A stretch of 64,000 bases of DNA from Styela clava (Eukaryota; Chordata; Ascidiacea; Stolidobranchia; Styelidae), in contig NC_135259.1 of NCBI RefSeq assembly GCF_964204865.1, forward strand, positions 4,784,974-4,848,973. The letters are read 5' to 3'. How positions within the stretch are numbered: the first letter of the stretch is position 1; each line of letters opens with the position of its first letter. Positions 12,614 through 22,750 of this stretch are shown in pieces. The notes beneath the pieces are model-generated. The model saw nothing but the letters and a program-made list of their open reading frames with translations, was not told the DNA's origin and did not search any database. The position numbers and the translations under genes are program-made.

Positions 12614-13722
12614 TTGCGCTCGATTCTATGTAACCTGGTTACTTCTCACGCACATTAGGAGATTGGAGACTTCAAAAACGCGTCCCAATAACTCAGTCCT
12701 GACCCCAAACCTATATCGGTTAATTGTTACAATTAGTCTGTGGTTTCAAGCAATTAAAGTCTGTGAACAGCGGTTAAAGTGCACCCAGATTCTTCTGTGC
12801 CTTCCGAGTGCTGTCACAATATGATTCAACTTGAAATCGGTGAATATCTTCAATAACAATCAACAGATACTTCAAATCAATTCTCGAACATGAATCAGGA
12901 AAATAAAACTTGTTATAGGGTACGAAGAACGGTTTTCTGCCAAAATAATAGATAGAACTAAATAGCTTATATGACGCAATTAATCAAATACAACAGTATT
13001 ACCAATTCTACAAGCAATTCACAGCAATTTACATACGGAATGTTTAGGATCTCCAGGCAACTCAATTCAACAAATTATAATCCAAAGTAAATACAACCTA
13101 ACTTATGTGACTAAATATAAACAAGAGAGCTACGCACAAATATATGGACACGTTAGACCAGAGCGAATCAGTCCTTACCGGTACCTTTGACGCTACCGGT
13201 ACCCTCAAAAAAGTTCTGAATTTCCAGTAGCAAGAATTTTGCAGAATCAAAACGTACAGCCAGTCATGACACTGACTAAAATCCATGTTCCCATGGATAA
13301 AAAATAATACAGCAAAATTTTAGACGAAATATCAAATTTCATAGAATTCACGCAAAATTTTGAAATAAATAAAAGTAATAGCCTTCTAGCGAAAAAATTA
13401 ATCTTTAACCACTGAAAATTTCAAAGCAATTGGTCCAGTATTCGAAGAGAAAAGCGACTTTTTAAAAACGTGTCAAAGAACAAGAACAACAACATAATAT
13501 TGAAACGATCGTTATGTCCACTACGTGTCCAATAACAGCAGTTATCATTCTATTTGGACTTCAATACAATCCTAACCTGTATCCCTACATTATGATATAA
13601 CCCCAGTATAAACCCAATTAATAACTTCAATCCGAATCTTTAATCCTAACCGCAAAGTTCAAATGGTAAACCCAATACTGAACACGACAAACAACTCCTA
13701 GCGCAATAAATTACACTGGATT
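12614..13722 (-). repeat. BEL-A 5' LTR, interrupted
   Basis: Matches the 3' LTR at 6813-7640, except that bases 13119-13535 are an insertion of the short GGACACG element. The first base pairs inside the element, below 12614, show no tRNA-complementary stretch I could recognise. Confidence 0.82.
13119..13535 (-). mobile_element. Short element 'GGACACG' (copy B), in BEL-A LTR
   Basis: Inverted relative to copy A. It begins ACAAGAGAGCTACGCACAAA and ends GTGTCCAATAA. The intact LTR reads CTAAATATAAAGAACAGCAG at the insertion point, so about three bases seem lost at the site. The two copies are close to identical, so both insertions are younger than the BEL-A element. Confidence 0.8.
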
Positions 13723-14299
13723 ATTATTATTGTAAGTTATGGCGCTTTCAATTACCAGGATTATGTGCGCCAGACTGAAAATAATTTTCTAGACAGAAAC
13801 AGGTCCACATAAGACGAACATAATAATGCAACACGCTACTCTAATAAATTGTAGTATGATACAGAATTGATGTAAAATAAAAGCCACGCGGAAATTTAAA
13901 AAATTACATATGTATATCAGCTATGTCTATATTAACCTGCGGGTTGAATGAACAAACCTAATTAAAAAGGGGATAACTTTTAAATCAGATGGTAGGTATT
14001 TAATTCGAAATGGAATATTTAAACCATGTGCATGATTTATCAAAGTATTCCTCTCATTAATATATACTTTGAACAAAATAGCAAAAATGGGCTACAGTTT
14101 CTTGTACAGAGCAAATATCGCATTCACCATCTGGGTGACAGCCTATTTTAAAAAGATGGTGGGAGAGTCTGCAATGTCAGTCTGAATATAATTGATTGAT
14201 GATATCGCATTAGAGAAAAGTTCGGATATGAATCTGCTGTCGGAATGAACATTTTGAAGTGTTCTGCGATGGTCGACGATTGGTATTCAAATTTCTATT

Positions 14300-14588
14300 T
14301 ATTCAAACTTATACTTATACAGCTTTTGCCTCTTGTAGTGTATGTAGGATATTGTCGATAGCGGCGTTTCCAATACACGATCTTGCAAGCTGATCCGCTC
14401 TTTCATCTCCCAATATACCCACATGACCTGGAATTCAAATGTATTGACTTTAATGCCTTCTTTTCTCAAATTATTAAGTGTATAAATTATTCGCGCAACC
14501 AGATGGTGAGATGAACTATTGAAACATTCGATACTTTTAAGAGCACCAAGACAATCCAAAAAATTCAGTGCTGAGGAAGGGCGATTTA
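14300..14588 (-). pseudogene. LINE-A RNase H, C-terminal half
   Basis: After the hAT-1 insertion the RNase H resumes with NINRPSSALNFLDCLGALKS and a WV-containing motif near 14430, where the family has WVPGHVG. It is broken by substitutions and a frame change. The matching N-terminal half is at 20939-20749. Further decayed text at about 14200-14060 encodes a CHPDGECD..C-like zinc motif, as found after RNase H in LINE-B. Confidence 0.75.
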
Positions 14589-14943
14589 TGTTTGTCCAGG
14601 GGAATGGGATTCCCATGGGAAACGTCCCATGGGATGGTATGGGACAACACAAATTTGTAATTCCCATGGGACACGTGGGAAATTTTTAAGTCACCCATTT
14701 CTACATAAGATTACGTTTTGTGCACGTATAAAATTATCATTATGTCTTATTGTCTTCAACGGTGCAGTTTTAACTTTTAACATGGTAGTGAAGTAACGTG
14801 GTATCACGACAGTACGCTTGATTGGGCTGGAATATAAAAGCCAAACTTACATCGGGAACAATTGTTACGTCATAGTTTCGCTTCTAGCATTTTAAACTAG
14901 GAAGACGAATTATAGGGACCCTACTAAAAAGGTGGTTCACAGG

Positions 14944-15132
14944 TGGTTCCATTACATTTGAACCCACGTACATTTGAACCCATGACAATTGCACCTGTAT
15001 GCTATTTCACCTATGGAATTTTTTTTGTTTCACAGATAGTTAAACCCATACTAACCCTAACCCATGGGTTTTAGCACCCGCATATAGATTGAACCCGTGG
15101 ATATACGCATGGGTTCAAATGTACGGTCACCA
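14944..15132. mobile_element. Short inverted-repeat element 'GGTTCC-TTTGAACCC' (copy 2)
   Basis: About 189 bp, starting TGGTTCCATTACATTTGAACCC and ending with the inverse before CACCA. It is flanked by TCACAGG at 14937-14943 and 15133-15139. It sits in the left arm of FB-1, just inside the terminus. Same family as 6407-6570. Confidence 0.75.
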
Positions 15133-15139
15133 TCACAGG

Positions 15140-15369
15140 TATCACCCACTAAAAAGGTAGGTATCAGTAGTAGATGACTAAAAAGGTAGGTATCAGTAGT
15201 AAATGACTAAAAAAGTAGGTATCAGTAGTAGATGACTAAAAAGGTAGGTATCAGTAGTAAACGACTAAAAAGGTACGGTAGGTATCAGTGTCTAAAAAGG
15301 TAGGTATCAGTAGTAAATGACTAAAAAGGTAGGTATCAGTAGTAAATGACTAAAAAGGTAGGTATCAGT
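15140..15369 (+). repeat. 29-bp tandem repeat, left arm of FB-1
   Basis: About eight units of ACTAAAAAGGTAGGTATCAG followed by TAGTAGATG, with variants AAATG and AAACG and one shortened unit. The array continues at 17307-17327 beyond the hAT-2 insertion. Confidence 0.9.
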
Positions 15370-16060
15370 TAGGCTTGCACGTAATTTACGGAATTATTTC
15401 GAGTTACGGAAGCCAAGTTACGAATTACGTAAAGTCGTAATTATTGGTCGAGCGCTTTCGCGATTGAAACGAGCTCTCTTCAGAGCAGTCAATTCCGTCG
15501 ATTGTAAAAAATTAAAGTTTAAGTAAAAGAAGTTAGAGTTGCGGTATTCGCAGCCGTTTTTCTCTCTCTTGTTAGGCAGATGGGGAAGGCATAACGCGTC
15601 ATTTACTAACTTATTATCAACTTATCTAGGATGGCCAATGTACATATTAACCGTAGATAAGGAATAGAATCAAGTTGAGACCGATGGACGTCAACACACC
15701 CGGTTTCAACTTCTTCGGGTGAAATGACTAAAGAATGTAAGAGATCAACTTATAAAACATGGCCTATTTGTAAATGCCGTGATAATTAATGTCGCGCTTA
15801 TCAAACAGCAATATAAAGACGAAAGAGAAATTGCGTAATGAACCAACACAACTTAGTCTTTTCGGCATCGGTACGACGGGATTTTCCGTGTTTATTCTGC
15901 GCGAGATCCATTTTCTATTACAAAATCGTGATGTTCTGTTACCGATTTTATCGTTATATATCTGTCCGGACTTGGCATTGCACAATATGTTTTTCACAAT
16001 GCCTCGCAATATGTCGGCCAAATGTGATTACCTGTCTTTACCAAATGCGGCAACTTATTA

Positions 16061-16443
16061 CTTATCGATCTTAAGATCGGTAAGTATATTGATAGGTATT
16101 TGTCTGTCTGTCTGTGTGTGTGTTTGTTAGATGCACGCGATATCTCACGAAAGCGAGATTGAATCTGCTCCAGATTTTGCATGTGCATTCATCTTATCTC
16201 GGACCAGAAGCCTATTGATTTTGGGCGAATTATGTCGTATAATTAGCGAGTTATCAATCAATTATTGATATAGTGATCTAGATTTTTGTAAAGCGAGAGA
16301 ATTTTGAAACCCGCCGAGTGTGTGTGTGCGATGCGCAGTGCGCAAGTTACAAGAGCGGATGAATCGAAACTGCAGTTTCTGTTTTGGGGCATCCCCTAAC
16401 TATCGATCGATAAGTCTTCGGTTTCCAACCGATATTCTCGTTT
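16061..16443 (+). repeat. Dispersed repeat R1, copy 1
   Basis: Begins CTTATCGATC..., passes a TCTGTCTGTCTGTGTGTG microsatellite, then GATATCTCACGAAAGCGAGA, AGAAGCCTATTGATTTTGG, TATGTCGTATAATTAGCGAG and ends TTCGGTTTCCAACCGATATT. The same order of words recurs at 28477, 53440 and, inverted, 62888. No coding capacity. Confidence 0.8.
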
Positions 16444-16446
16444 TGA

Positions 16447-16910
16447 TTTATCGTCGACTCGAATACCACCGGCACTCGACCAAACTTGTGTCAATCTTGG
16501 CAAATAGGATTGTCGACTTGAGTTAGAAAAATAAATTAATACTTTCATGAGTGCAAAATAAATGTCACAAAATGCATTTCTTTTGCGATATAACTTTGTA
16601 TTTTCGGAGAAGGCATGTCATATAAGTATGGTATTTTAAATAATGCGCAAATAATTAATATTTGATCTCAATTTATCGCAAATAATGTTATAACTTTTAG
16701 GCCGCGAAATGATTTAATGTAAAATGAAGCATGGAATTCGGAATATCGTCAATAAGTCGACATCAATAATTATTATAAAATGCTAACTAAGTAGTAAAGT
16801 CGGATATTGTAAAAAACGGTGAAATAACAAGTGTTCGTCGCGAGCCAAGCGAAAGTATAATCAAACGAGAGAATACGCTAGTAGTTGATTAATAAATTAG
16901 CAACCCGGAA
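16447..16910 (+). repeat. Dispersed repeat R2, copy 2
   Basis: Matches the R2 copy at 2155-2507 plus 5526-5949, including ATCGTCGACTCGAATACC, CACTCGACCAAACTTGTG, TTTATCGCAAATAATGTT and GTTGATTAATAAATTAG. Confidence 0.6.
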
Positions 16911-17334
16911 TTTTTATTTAATACCAAAGTCGTATTAATACGATTTTAAAAAAGTGAACTATCGTTTCTTAAATATATTACCAGTGTTGGTAATGATAAA
17001 ATTGATCGCCTAAAATTTGGTGATAAAGTGGATAAAAAAATCAAAGCTAATACAAAAGATAAAAATTAGAATAAAAATATTTTGAATTCACTCCTTGATA
17101 TTTGTCTTTAACATCTGTCGCCGGCGTGTAGTACTGCCGGGAATATGAAAACCAAACTTTGATGTCCCATTCGGAATAGGAGTGGATTAAATTGGTTGTT
17201 ATGATAGGTTTAAATGTGTGAAAAAAATATCGCAATTACGGGGTCAATACGTAATCGATTTGGCCGTAATTACGGAATTGATTTTTGTCAATTACGTGCA
17301 AGCCTAGTATCAGTAGTGGATGACTAAACCTTAA

Positions 17335-17845
17335 GTGGATACCTACCTTTTTAGTCATCTACTACTGATACCTACCTTTTTAGTCATTTACTACTGATAC
17401 CTACGGTACCTTTTTAGTCATTTACTACTGATACCTACCTTTTTAGTCATCTACTACTGATACCTACCTTCTTAGTCATTTACTACTGATACCTACCGTA
17501 CCTTTTTAGACACTGATACCTACCTTTTTAGTCATTTACTACTGATACCTACCTTTTTAGTCATCTACTACTGATACCTACCTTCTTAGTCATTTACTAC
17601 TGATACCCACCGTACCTTTTTAGACACTGATACCTACCTTTTCAGTCATCTACTACTGATACCTACCTTCTTAGTCATTTACTACTGATACCTACCGTAC
17701 CTTTTTAGACACTGATACCTACCTTTTTAGTCATTTATTACTGATACCTACTTTTTTAGTCATCTACTACTGATACCTACCTTTTTAGTCACTGATACCT
17801 ACCTTTTTAGTCACTGATACCTATGATACCTACCTTTTTAGTAGG
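17335..17845 (-). repeat. 29-bp tandem repeat, right arm of FB-1 (inverted)
   Basis: About eighteen units reading TACCTACCTTTTTAGTCAT on the plus strand, the inverse of the left arm. Several higher-order blocks repeat (for example the TACCGTACCTTTTTAGACAC variants at 17494, 17608 and 17696), which suggests growth by unequal exchange of multi-unit blocks. Confidence 0.9.
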
Positions 17846-17946
17846 GGCCGAATTATAGTCTACCGGTACGGAGGAGAGTTAAATCTAAATTGTTGAGCTG
17901 GGTTTGATAAAAAGTGCTGTGGAGCAGTCATTGCCAACACCCGAAA

Positions 17947-19961
17947 ATGAGCAATCAAAAATATGAGTTCCAAAATCTATCTAAAAGTGTGGTTTCCAAG
18001 ATGTTAAGTGATAAAAAATGCCACTTGATTGATGTTCCAAAAGAACATGTAAAGTCTTCAACTGTCAATGTTAAAGCGGTGGAAATATCTGATGGTATTT
18101 TGGCACCATTTCTTTGCTGCGCAAAGTGCAAAACTCTATACAGTTGTTATAAGTTGATCAATGGAAAATGGGTTAATCAAAATGGTTACGGAGTTGCAAT
18201 ACAGCATAGCATAAAATGTGGTTCTTCTGGCGCGTCTAAGGATATCAAAAGATATTTTGATGCCAAGCAGCAGGAAGTACAAAAACCACCAGCAGCATTG
18301 GCGAATACGTGGCAAAAAAACAGTTGTTGAACTACTTACATCACATCCAACAGTATCTATTTCGGCTGGATGTGACATTCTATGTGATGCTGCTAGCTTT
18401 ATCGCAAGATCTACTCATGCTGCAAACAAGGTATATAATTACACAATATCACGACAAACAGTGTCTCGTTCTATCAAATTGTTTCCAAATATGGCACAAG
18501 ATCCAGAGTGTGTAATTTCAGGAATAGTTGATTTTTGGTCTGCTAGACAAACATATCTGTTGCCATATGGTGGAATTATTGCCTGTGGACTAGATCAGAA
18601 TTGGAAATGGTTTACTTTTCCTCTAACTATTATTAATATTGATAATAGTGAATCTCATACTGCGAAATTTACACACAGCTTTTTTTTACGTGAATTTCTT
18701 GCGGAATCTACCACTTTCTCCAGTCCATTATTTGTGTGTACGGATAATGCAGCAACCCTGAAGGCCGCGTTTGATGGACGGTTTGATACCGATATACGAA
18801 TTCATCGATCTGGTTGTACTGAGCACAGGTTATCAACATGCGTTACCGATAGCTTCAGAGTGGGCGTGATTTTTGAACTGGACCAATTCATGTGCCAACT
18901 TTCATATATCGAAACATATTACACTACACGTCAGTCAAAGGCATCACAGCTCCCGTTTTCTATATATACCAACAAAATCTGCAACACGGGAATGGCGATC
19001 ATATTACCGACGTTTCAATGCCCATTTGAAAAATTACTCACATTACTGTAATGAAGATGATGAGGAATTTCTGAATCACATTCCGAGTTTTGCTCAGATT
19101 AAAGGAATGCTATTTATACATGAGAAATTTAAAACCTTTTTTGACAAATTAGAAATTGATGGTGCTACATCTCATTTAATTTTGCTGTTATACTTCATCC
19201 TAGACTATCAGTTGTACAAAGGTATTGTTGATATTGACAAAGAAACTTCCAGCAGCATGGTAAAGAAATATTGTCAGAACTTTCACAGTATTATTGGGGA
19301 GAAACTTTGGCCATATTGCGGCAGTTCTCTGGCAGTTACTGCTGCATTCCTCACTGGAGTTGATATTTCAGCAAAAATAGAAGACATGGTCAAGTCAGTT
19401 ACTCAGAAGAAAAGTAATGTAAACATCTCTAAATGGGCCAATGGCTGGGTTGCTTTTTCTAAGTCTGTTATTCCAACTGTTATTTCATTCCTGAGTGATT
19501 TGAATCTTTCTTCTGGATCGTCTGGTGAATGTGACGTAGCAGGAATTGTGGAACAAAAACCAAAAAGTGATTTCGACTTACTTTTTGACCCTGTACCTAA
19601 GAAAGCACCTAAATATAATGGCCTGATAAATAACAATAGTCTTGAGAATGAAGTCAACCTGTTTCAAAAATTACGGCAACCAAATTCCCACCCTATGGAT
19701 TACTGGAAAAACGAACACAAATTCCCATTATTGAAAGCTGGAGCAAAAATTGTTTTGGCCGTACCGGTATCATCTGCTTCTGTAGAGCGTTTGTTCAGTG
19801 CGGCCGGGCTGTTTCTGACTAAACTTCGACGACGAATGTTACCTTCTTTGGTTATCATCTCCGTCTACATCAAATATGCATCAAAAATGAAAATAAACGA
19901 AAAAGTTCAGGTCTCCGAATTAGCAGAATTGTTAGTCTATGAACAGGAAATTAATGAATGA
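17947..19961 (+). pseudogene. hAT-1 transposase (BED-type finger plus hAT dimerisation), frameshifted
   Basis: The reading starts at ATG 17947 (MSNQKYEFQNL); an ATG at 17914 is also in frame. Near residue 60 a BED-like finger has FLCCAKCKTLYSCYKL and then a HSIKC pair. Text typical of hAT transposases follows: YTISRQTVSRSIKLF, FVCTDNAATLKAAF (with an acidic residue of the core), SGCTEHRLSTC, and a C-terminus with PVSSASVERLFSAAGLFLTK, the dimerisation motif. Two breaks occur: one in a run of seven A near 18311 and one in TATATATA near 18965, each needing one frame change. It lies in hAT-1, downstream of the foldback insertion. As encoded it should not give a full protein. Confidence 0.9.
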
Positions 19962-20009
19962 TTTGTTAAATGATGAGGAAAGTGACTTAGAAATAGCATA
20001 AAAGTGCCA

Positions 20010-20362
20010 TTGTGGGACACGTAGTGGACCTATGGATCGTTTTATTATGTAGTTGCTTTCTTTTTGTTGCTTTAGTTCTCATCGTTGGAATTTTCCTGCC
20101 TATCGTTATGAACAAAAAAACGTTTATATTTTTAATTAATTTCTGGACCAATTTCGAAATTTTCAATCTTTGATTGTATTTTTGCGACAAGGCTTGTAGC
20201 TTTCGTTTGTTTGTCTTAAATTTTCTCTGAATCCTATAAGACCTGATATTTCATCCAAAATTTCAATTTTTCTTCAGAAAACCGTATGATTTTCTTGGAA
20301 CTGATTGTAAAACATTTGGTTATGTACTTCGTGTCCATATATATGAGCATAGCTCTCTTGTT
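20010..20362 (+). repeat. Diverged relative of the 'GGACACG' element
   Basis: Begins TTGTGGGACACGTAGTGGAC and ends CGTGTCCATATATATGAGCA followed by TAGCTCTCTTG, as in copies A and B (11581-11999, 13119-13535). It lies in the 3' part of hAT-1. A weaker, partial repeat of the same text follows at about 20440-20640 (GTGGACG..TTGATCGTTTTATTATG). Either hAT-1 was hit by this element or the element derives from an hAT-1-like 3' region. Confidence 0.55.
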
Positions 20363-20748
20363 GGTTATATAAAAGTTGTGAATGTTTCAAGTTGAAAAAG
20401 GCAACAATCTTTGTCGTTTTGCATGTTTCTTTGTACATGCGGCCCTATTCCGTGGACGTTTTATTGATCGTTTTATTATGTTGTTGTTGTTTTTACTGTT
20501 GATATAGTTCTCATTGTTAGAATTTTTCTGCCTATAGTTACAAACGTTTATTTTTTCAATTAATTACGGGTCAATTTCGAAATTTTCAATAATAAATTTT
20601 GCCGTTTTATATGTCTCTTTGTACATGTATCCCTATATTTAGTACACGTTGAGCCTAAATTTACCGATTTTCTTTGAATTGTATTTTCAATGGGAATCCC
20701 ATGGGATGGGACAGAAAAATTTGTCCCATGGGCAAGCCTGTGTTTATC

Positions 20749-20939
20749 CATTCCACTGCCATACTTATAGCATAAAGTTCGGCAGTGTATGACGTTTGGT
20801 TTCGTGGTAATGAAAAGAACATAGTAGTTTCACTCTGTAGCACGTAAAAAGAACAGCCAACTCCTTCACCTGTTTTATATCCGTCCGTGTAAACATATGT
20901 ATAATGTTCAAAGCTAGATTGAATATAATCATTACTCAC
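20749..20939 (-). pseudogene. LINE-A RNase H, N-terminal half
   Basis: Encodes YVYTDGYKTGEGVGCSFYV and SYTAELYAISMAVEWIN, the first catalytic Asp and the Glu region of an RNase H. The frame runs straight into the hAT-1 insertion at 20740 and continues at 14588. Located downstream of the RT in the same LINE. Confidence 0.82.
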
Positions 20940-20967
20940 AACCTTGATATTGTTTGTTGCAACCGGT

Positions 20968-22300
20968 TTATCTCGATACTTCCAAATTGTTAAAAATATA
21001 CGAACTTATCAACATGGTAAATGTTTTGAAAAAAAGTGAATCGGGGAAGTATTCCTGCCAAGATTCTTCAATTATATATTTTAGAGGAGGATCATTTATA
21101 GAGATGGGGTTCAATTTATAATTAGTGCATAGCTGCAGATGTCGGATATGTAAAGGCAATTCCCCCGTAGCTGCTAATAAACTTGAAATGGAGGTACTTT
21201 TCATAGCGCCGCAGCATATTCTTAGACACTGGCTTTGTATTGAGTATATCTTTTTCAGGTAGGAGTTAGGAGCAAAAAGATACGCTTCCATTCCATATTC
21301 ATAGATAGGTTTTATTATCGATCGAAATAAAGCAATCAGAGCTTCCCTGGAGGCGCCCCATGACGTACCTGTAAGAAGCCTTAAAATGTTTATTCTTTTC
21401 AGAGATTTCTCATATACATATGTAATTAATATGATGTTTGTAAGACAGACGTTTATCAAAAATAATTCCCAGGTATTTAAACCCTGATTTTACTGAAAGC
21501 ACTTGACCACCCATTTCCAATCTATTTAGCCTTGGTAAAAACCATGGCTGTTGACTTCGATTTTGAAATTGTGAAACCCCACTCTTGACACCATGTACTT
21601 ATCACGTCTAAAGATGATTTGATTGAATCTTCTATTTCCCTTACTTGTAGGCCCGATTCCCAGATTGCTCCGTCGTCTGCAAATAACTTAAAAACTGATG
21701 CCGCTATGTTAGCGGGTAAGTCATCAATCATTAATGAAAAAAGAATGGGACTGATCACACTGCCTTGCACTATTCCATTTTCCTGTTCGAATATTCTAGA
21801 TAGAGTGGGTCCGATACGCACTTGAAAAGTTCTTTTTCGAAGGAAAGATTTTATCCACACGAGCATACGTCCTCGAATTCCGAGTGCGTGTAATTTCGAG
21901 ATGAGTCCACTACGCCATATCATATCGTAAGCGCGTTGGATATCTAAGAAAACGGCTACGACATGTCTTTTGTTATTGATACACTTTATACACTTCATCG
22001 TGCAAACATAATATGTTGTCAATTGTAGATCTTCCACGACGAAAACCTGCCTGATCATCACTTAATATATTATTTTTAGTTAAAAACCATTGCAGTCTTT
22101 TTGCTATCATAGTTTCCATTATTTACAAAAATGACTAGTTGAAGCTATAGGTCTGTAAGAATTTGGCGAGGCAGCTGGTTTATCAGATTTAAGTATGGGT
22201 ATTATGATGGAATGCAGCCATTTGCTTGGAACATAGCTAGACGCCCAAAATTTATGGAAAAATGAAAAAAGTGTTTTCATTGAAACGTCGGGTAGGTCGT
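20968..22300 (-). pseudogene. LINE-A reverse transcriptase
   Basis: The N-terminal RT blocks are decayed (near 22200-22110: VPSKWLHSIIIPILKSDKPA and SYRPIAS in broken frames). From 22061 to 21522 one frame holds AVFLDIQRAYDMIW, NGIVQGSVISPILFS and the catalytic FADDGAIW (Asp codons near 21675). A second frame (21459-20968) gives the thumb region (RINILRLLTGTSWGASREAL, YEYGMEAYLFAP), shared closely with LINE-B. At least two frame changes. Confidence 0.88.
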
Positions 22301-22750
22301 AACACGATCATGTCGTAACATATTCCGTCTTCACCAGGGGACGTATTCTTTTTCGATGCCAATGCCAACTTTAACTCTTCTATTGGAAACTTAGTATTAA
22401 TTTCGCTGGAAAAGTTGCTCTCGGTTTCATTAGATTTAAAAGTGTTCCTTTCAAATTCTGCCTTGCGCGAAATAAATCCTTGGCAGTAATTTTAGTACTA
22501 CTAACCGAGGTAAACACAGACCCCAGCATATTCGCCTTATTCAAGTCATTTGTTAGAATTTTATCAGCGTCATGTATGGTAGGTATATTATTATGACGGA
22601 AAGTGCCGGTGAAGCTTTAAACAACATTCCAAACTTTTAACAGACTACTCCGCTTGTTCAACGGATTACAATAATATTCTATCCAACTATTTTTTGGGGT
22701 TTTTAGAATGATCCGTCTACATTCCGCTCTGCGCTTTTTAAACTCTAGAA
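22300..22750 (-). pseudogene. LINE-A linker between endonuclease and RT
   Basis: In the LINE reading direction broken frames give KKRRAECRRIILKTPKNSWI and NNIPTIHDADKILTNDLN, the spacer usually found between endonuclease and RT in these LINEs. It stops abruptly at about 22750, where unrelated GC-rich sequence begins. Confidence 0.6.

Larger units (their letters stand above)
6813..13722 (-). mobile_element. BEL/Pao LTR retrotransposon (BEL-A), decayed
   Basis: The element lies on the minus strand between two direct copies of one LTR, at about 6813-7640 and 12614-13722. Both LTRs start TGTTGCGCTCGATTCTATGT in plus-strand reading and end near AAATTACACTGGA. The interior carries gag, protease and reverse-transcriptase remnants in BEL/Pao order. 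The integrase is missing and several frames are broken. I found no convincing target duplication; the right edge abuts the TAA-rich tail of the neighbouring LINE. Many substitutions separate the LTRs, so the insertion is old. Confidence 0.88.
15370..17306. mobile_element. hAT element (hAT-2), non-autonomous, inside FB-1
   Basis: 1937 bp with inverted ends TAGGCTTGCACGTAATT and a perfect 8-bp duplication, GTATCAGT, at 15362-15369 and 17307-17314. The duplicated sequence is part of the 29-bp foldback unit. No transposase remnant is recognisable. The interior carries copies of dispersed repeats R1 (16061-16443) and R2 (16447-16910). Short frames near 15789-16130 are not supported. Confidence 0.88.
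14916..17849. mobile_element. Foldback element (FB-1) with 29-bp tandem-repeat arms
   Basis: Termini are GGACCCTACTAAAAAGG and, inverted, GGCCCCTACTAAAAAGG. A perfect 9-bp duplication, GAATTATAG, flanks it at 14907-14915 and 17850-17858. The arms consist of a 29-bp unit with core ACTAAAAAGGTAGGTATCAG, in one orientation on the left (15140-15369 and 17307-17327) and inverted on the right (17335-17845). Removing the hAT-2 insertion leaves about 990 bp of almost pure palindrome. A 9-bp duplication with tandem-repeat arms is the known layout of foldback elements related to Mutator-like transposons; the link is inference. No coding capacity of its own. Confidence 0.85.
14597..20740 (+). mobile_element. 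hAT DNA transposon (hAT-1), inserted in LINE-A RNase H
   Basis: The element is 6144 bp as it stands, about 3.2 kb without the foldback element inside it. Ends are CAGGGGAATGGGATTCCCAT on the left and, on the opposite strand, CAGGCTTGCCCATGGGACAA. Flanks are TGTTTGTC (14589-14596) and TGTTTATC (20741-20748), an 8-bp duplication with one mismatch. Removing it rejoins the LINE-A RNase H frame (EWIN...INRPSS). CCCATGGGA palindromes recur at both ends. The transposase is on the plus strand at 17947-19961. Confidence 0.9.

Noticed and set aside
15789..16130. A 113-codon plus-strand frame in hAT-2
   Set aside because: It overlaps repeat R1 and its microsatellite, and alternative frames are equally open; no motif.
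15140..17845. CRISPR-like array of 29-bp repeats
   Set aside because: The units are contiguous without unique spacers, the array is inverted about a centre, and the genome is eukaryotic; it is the arm of a foldback element.
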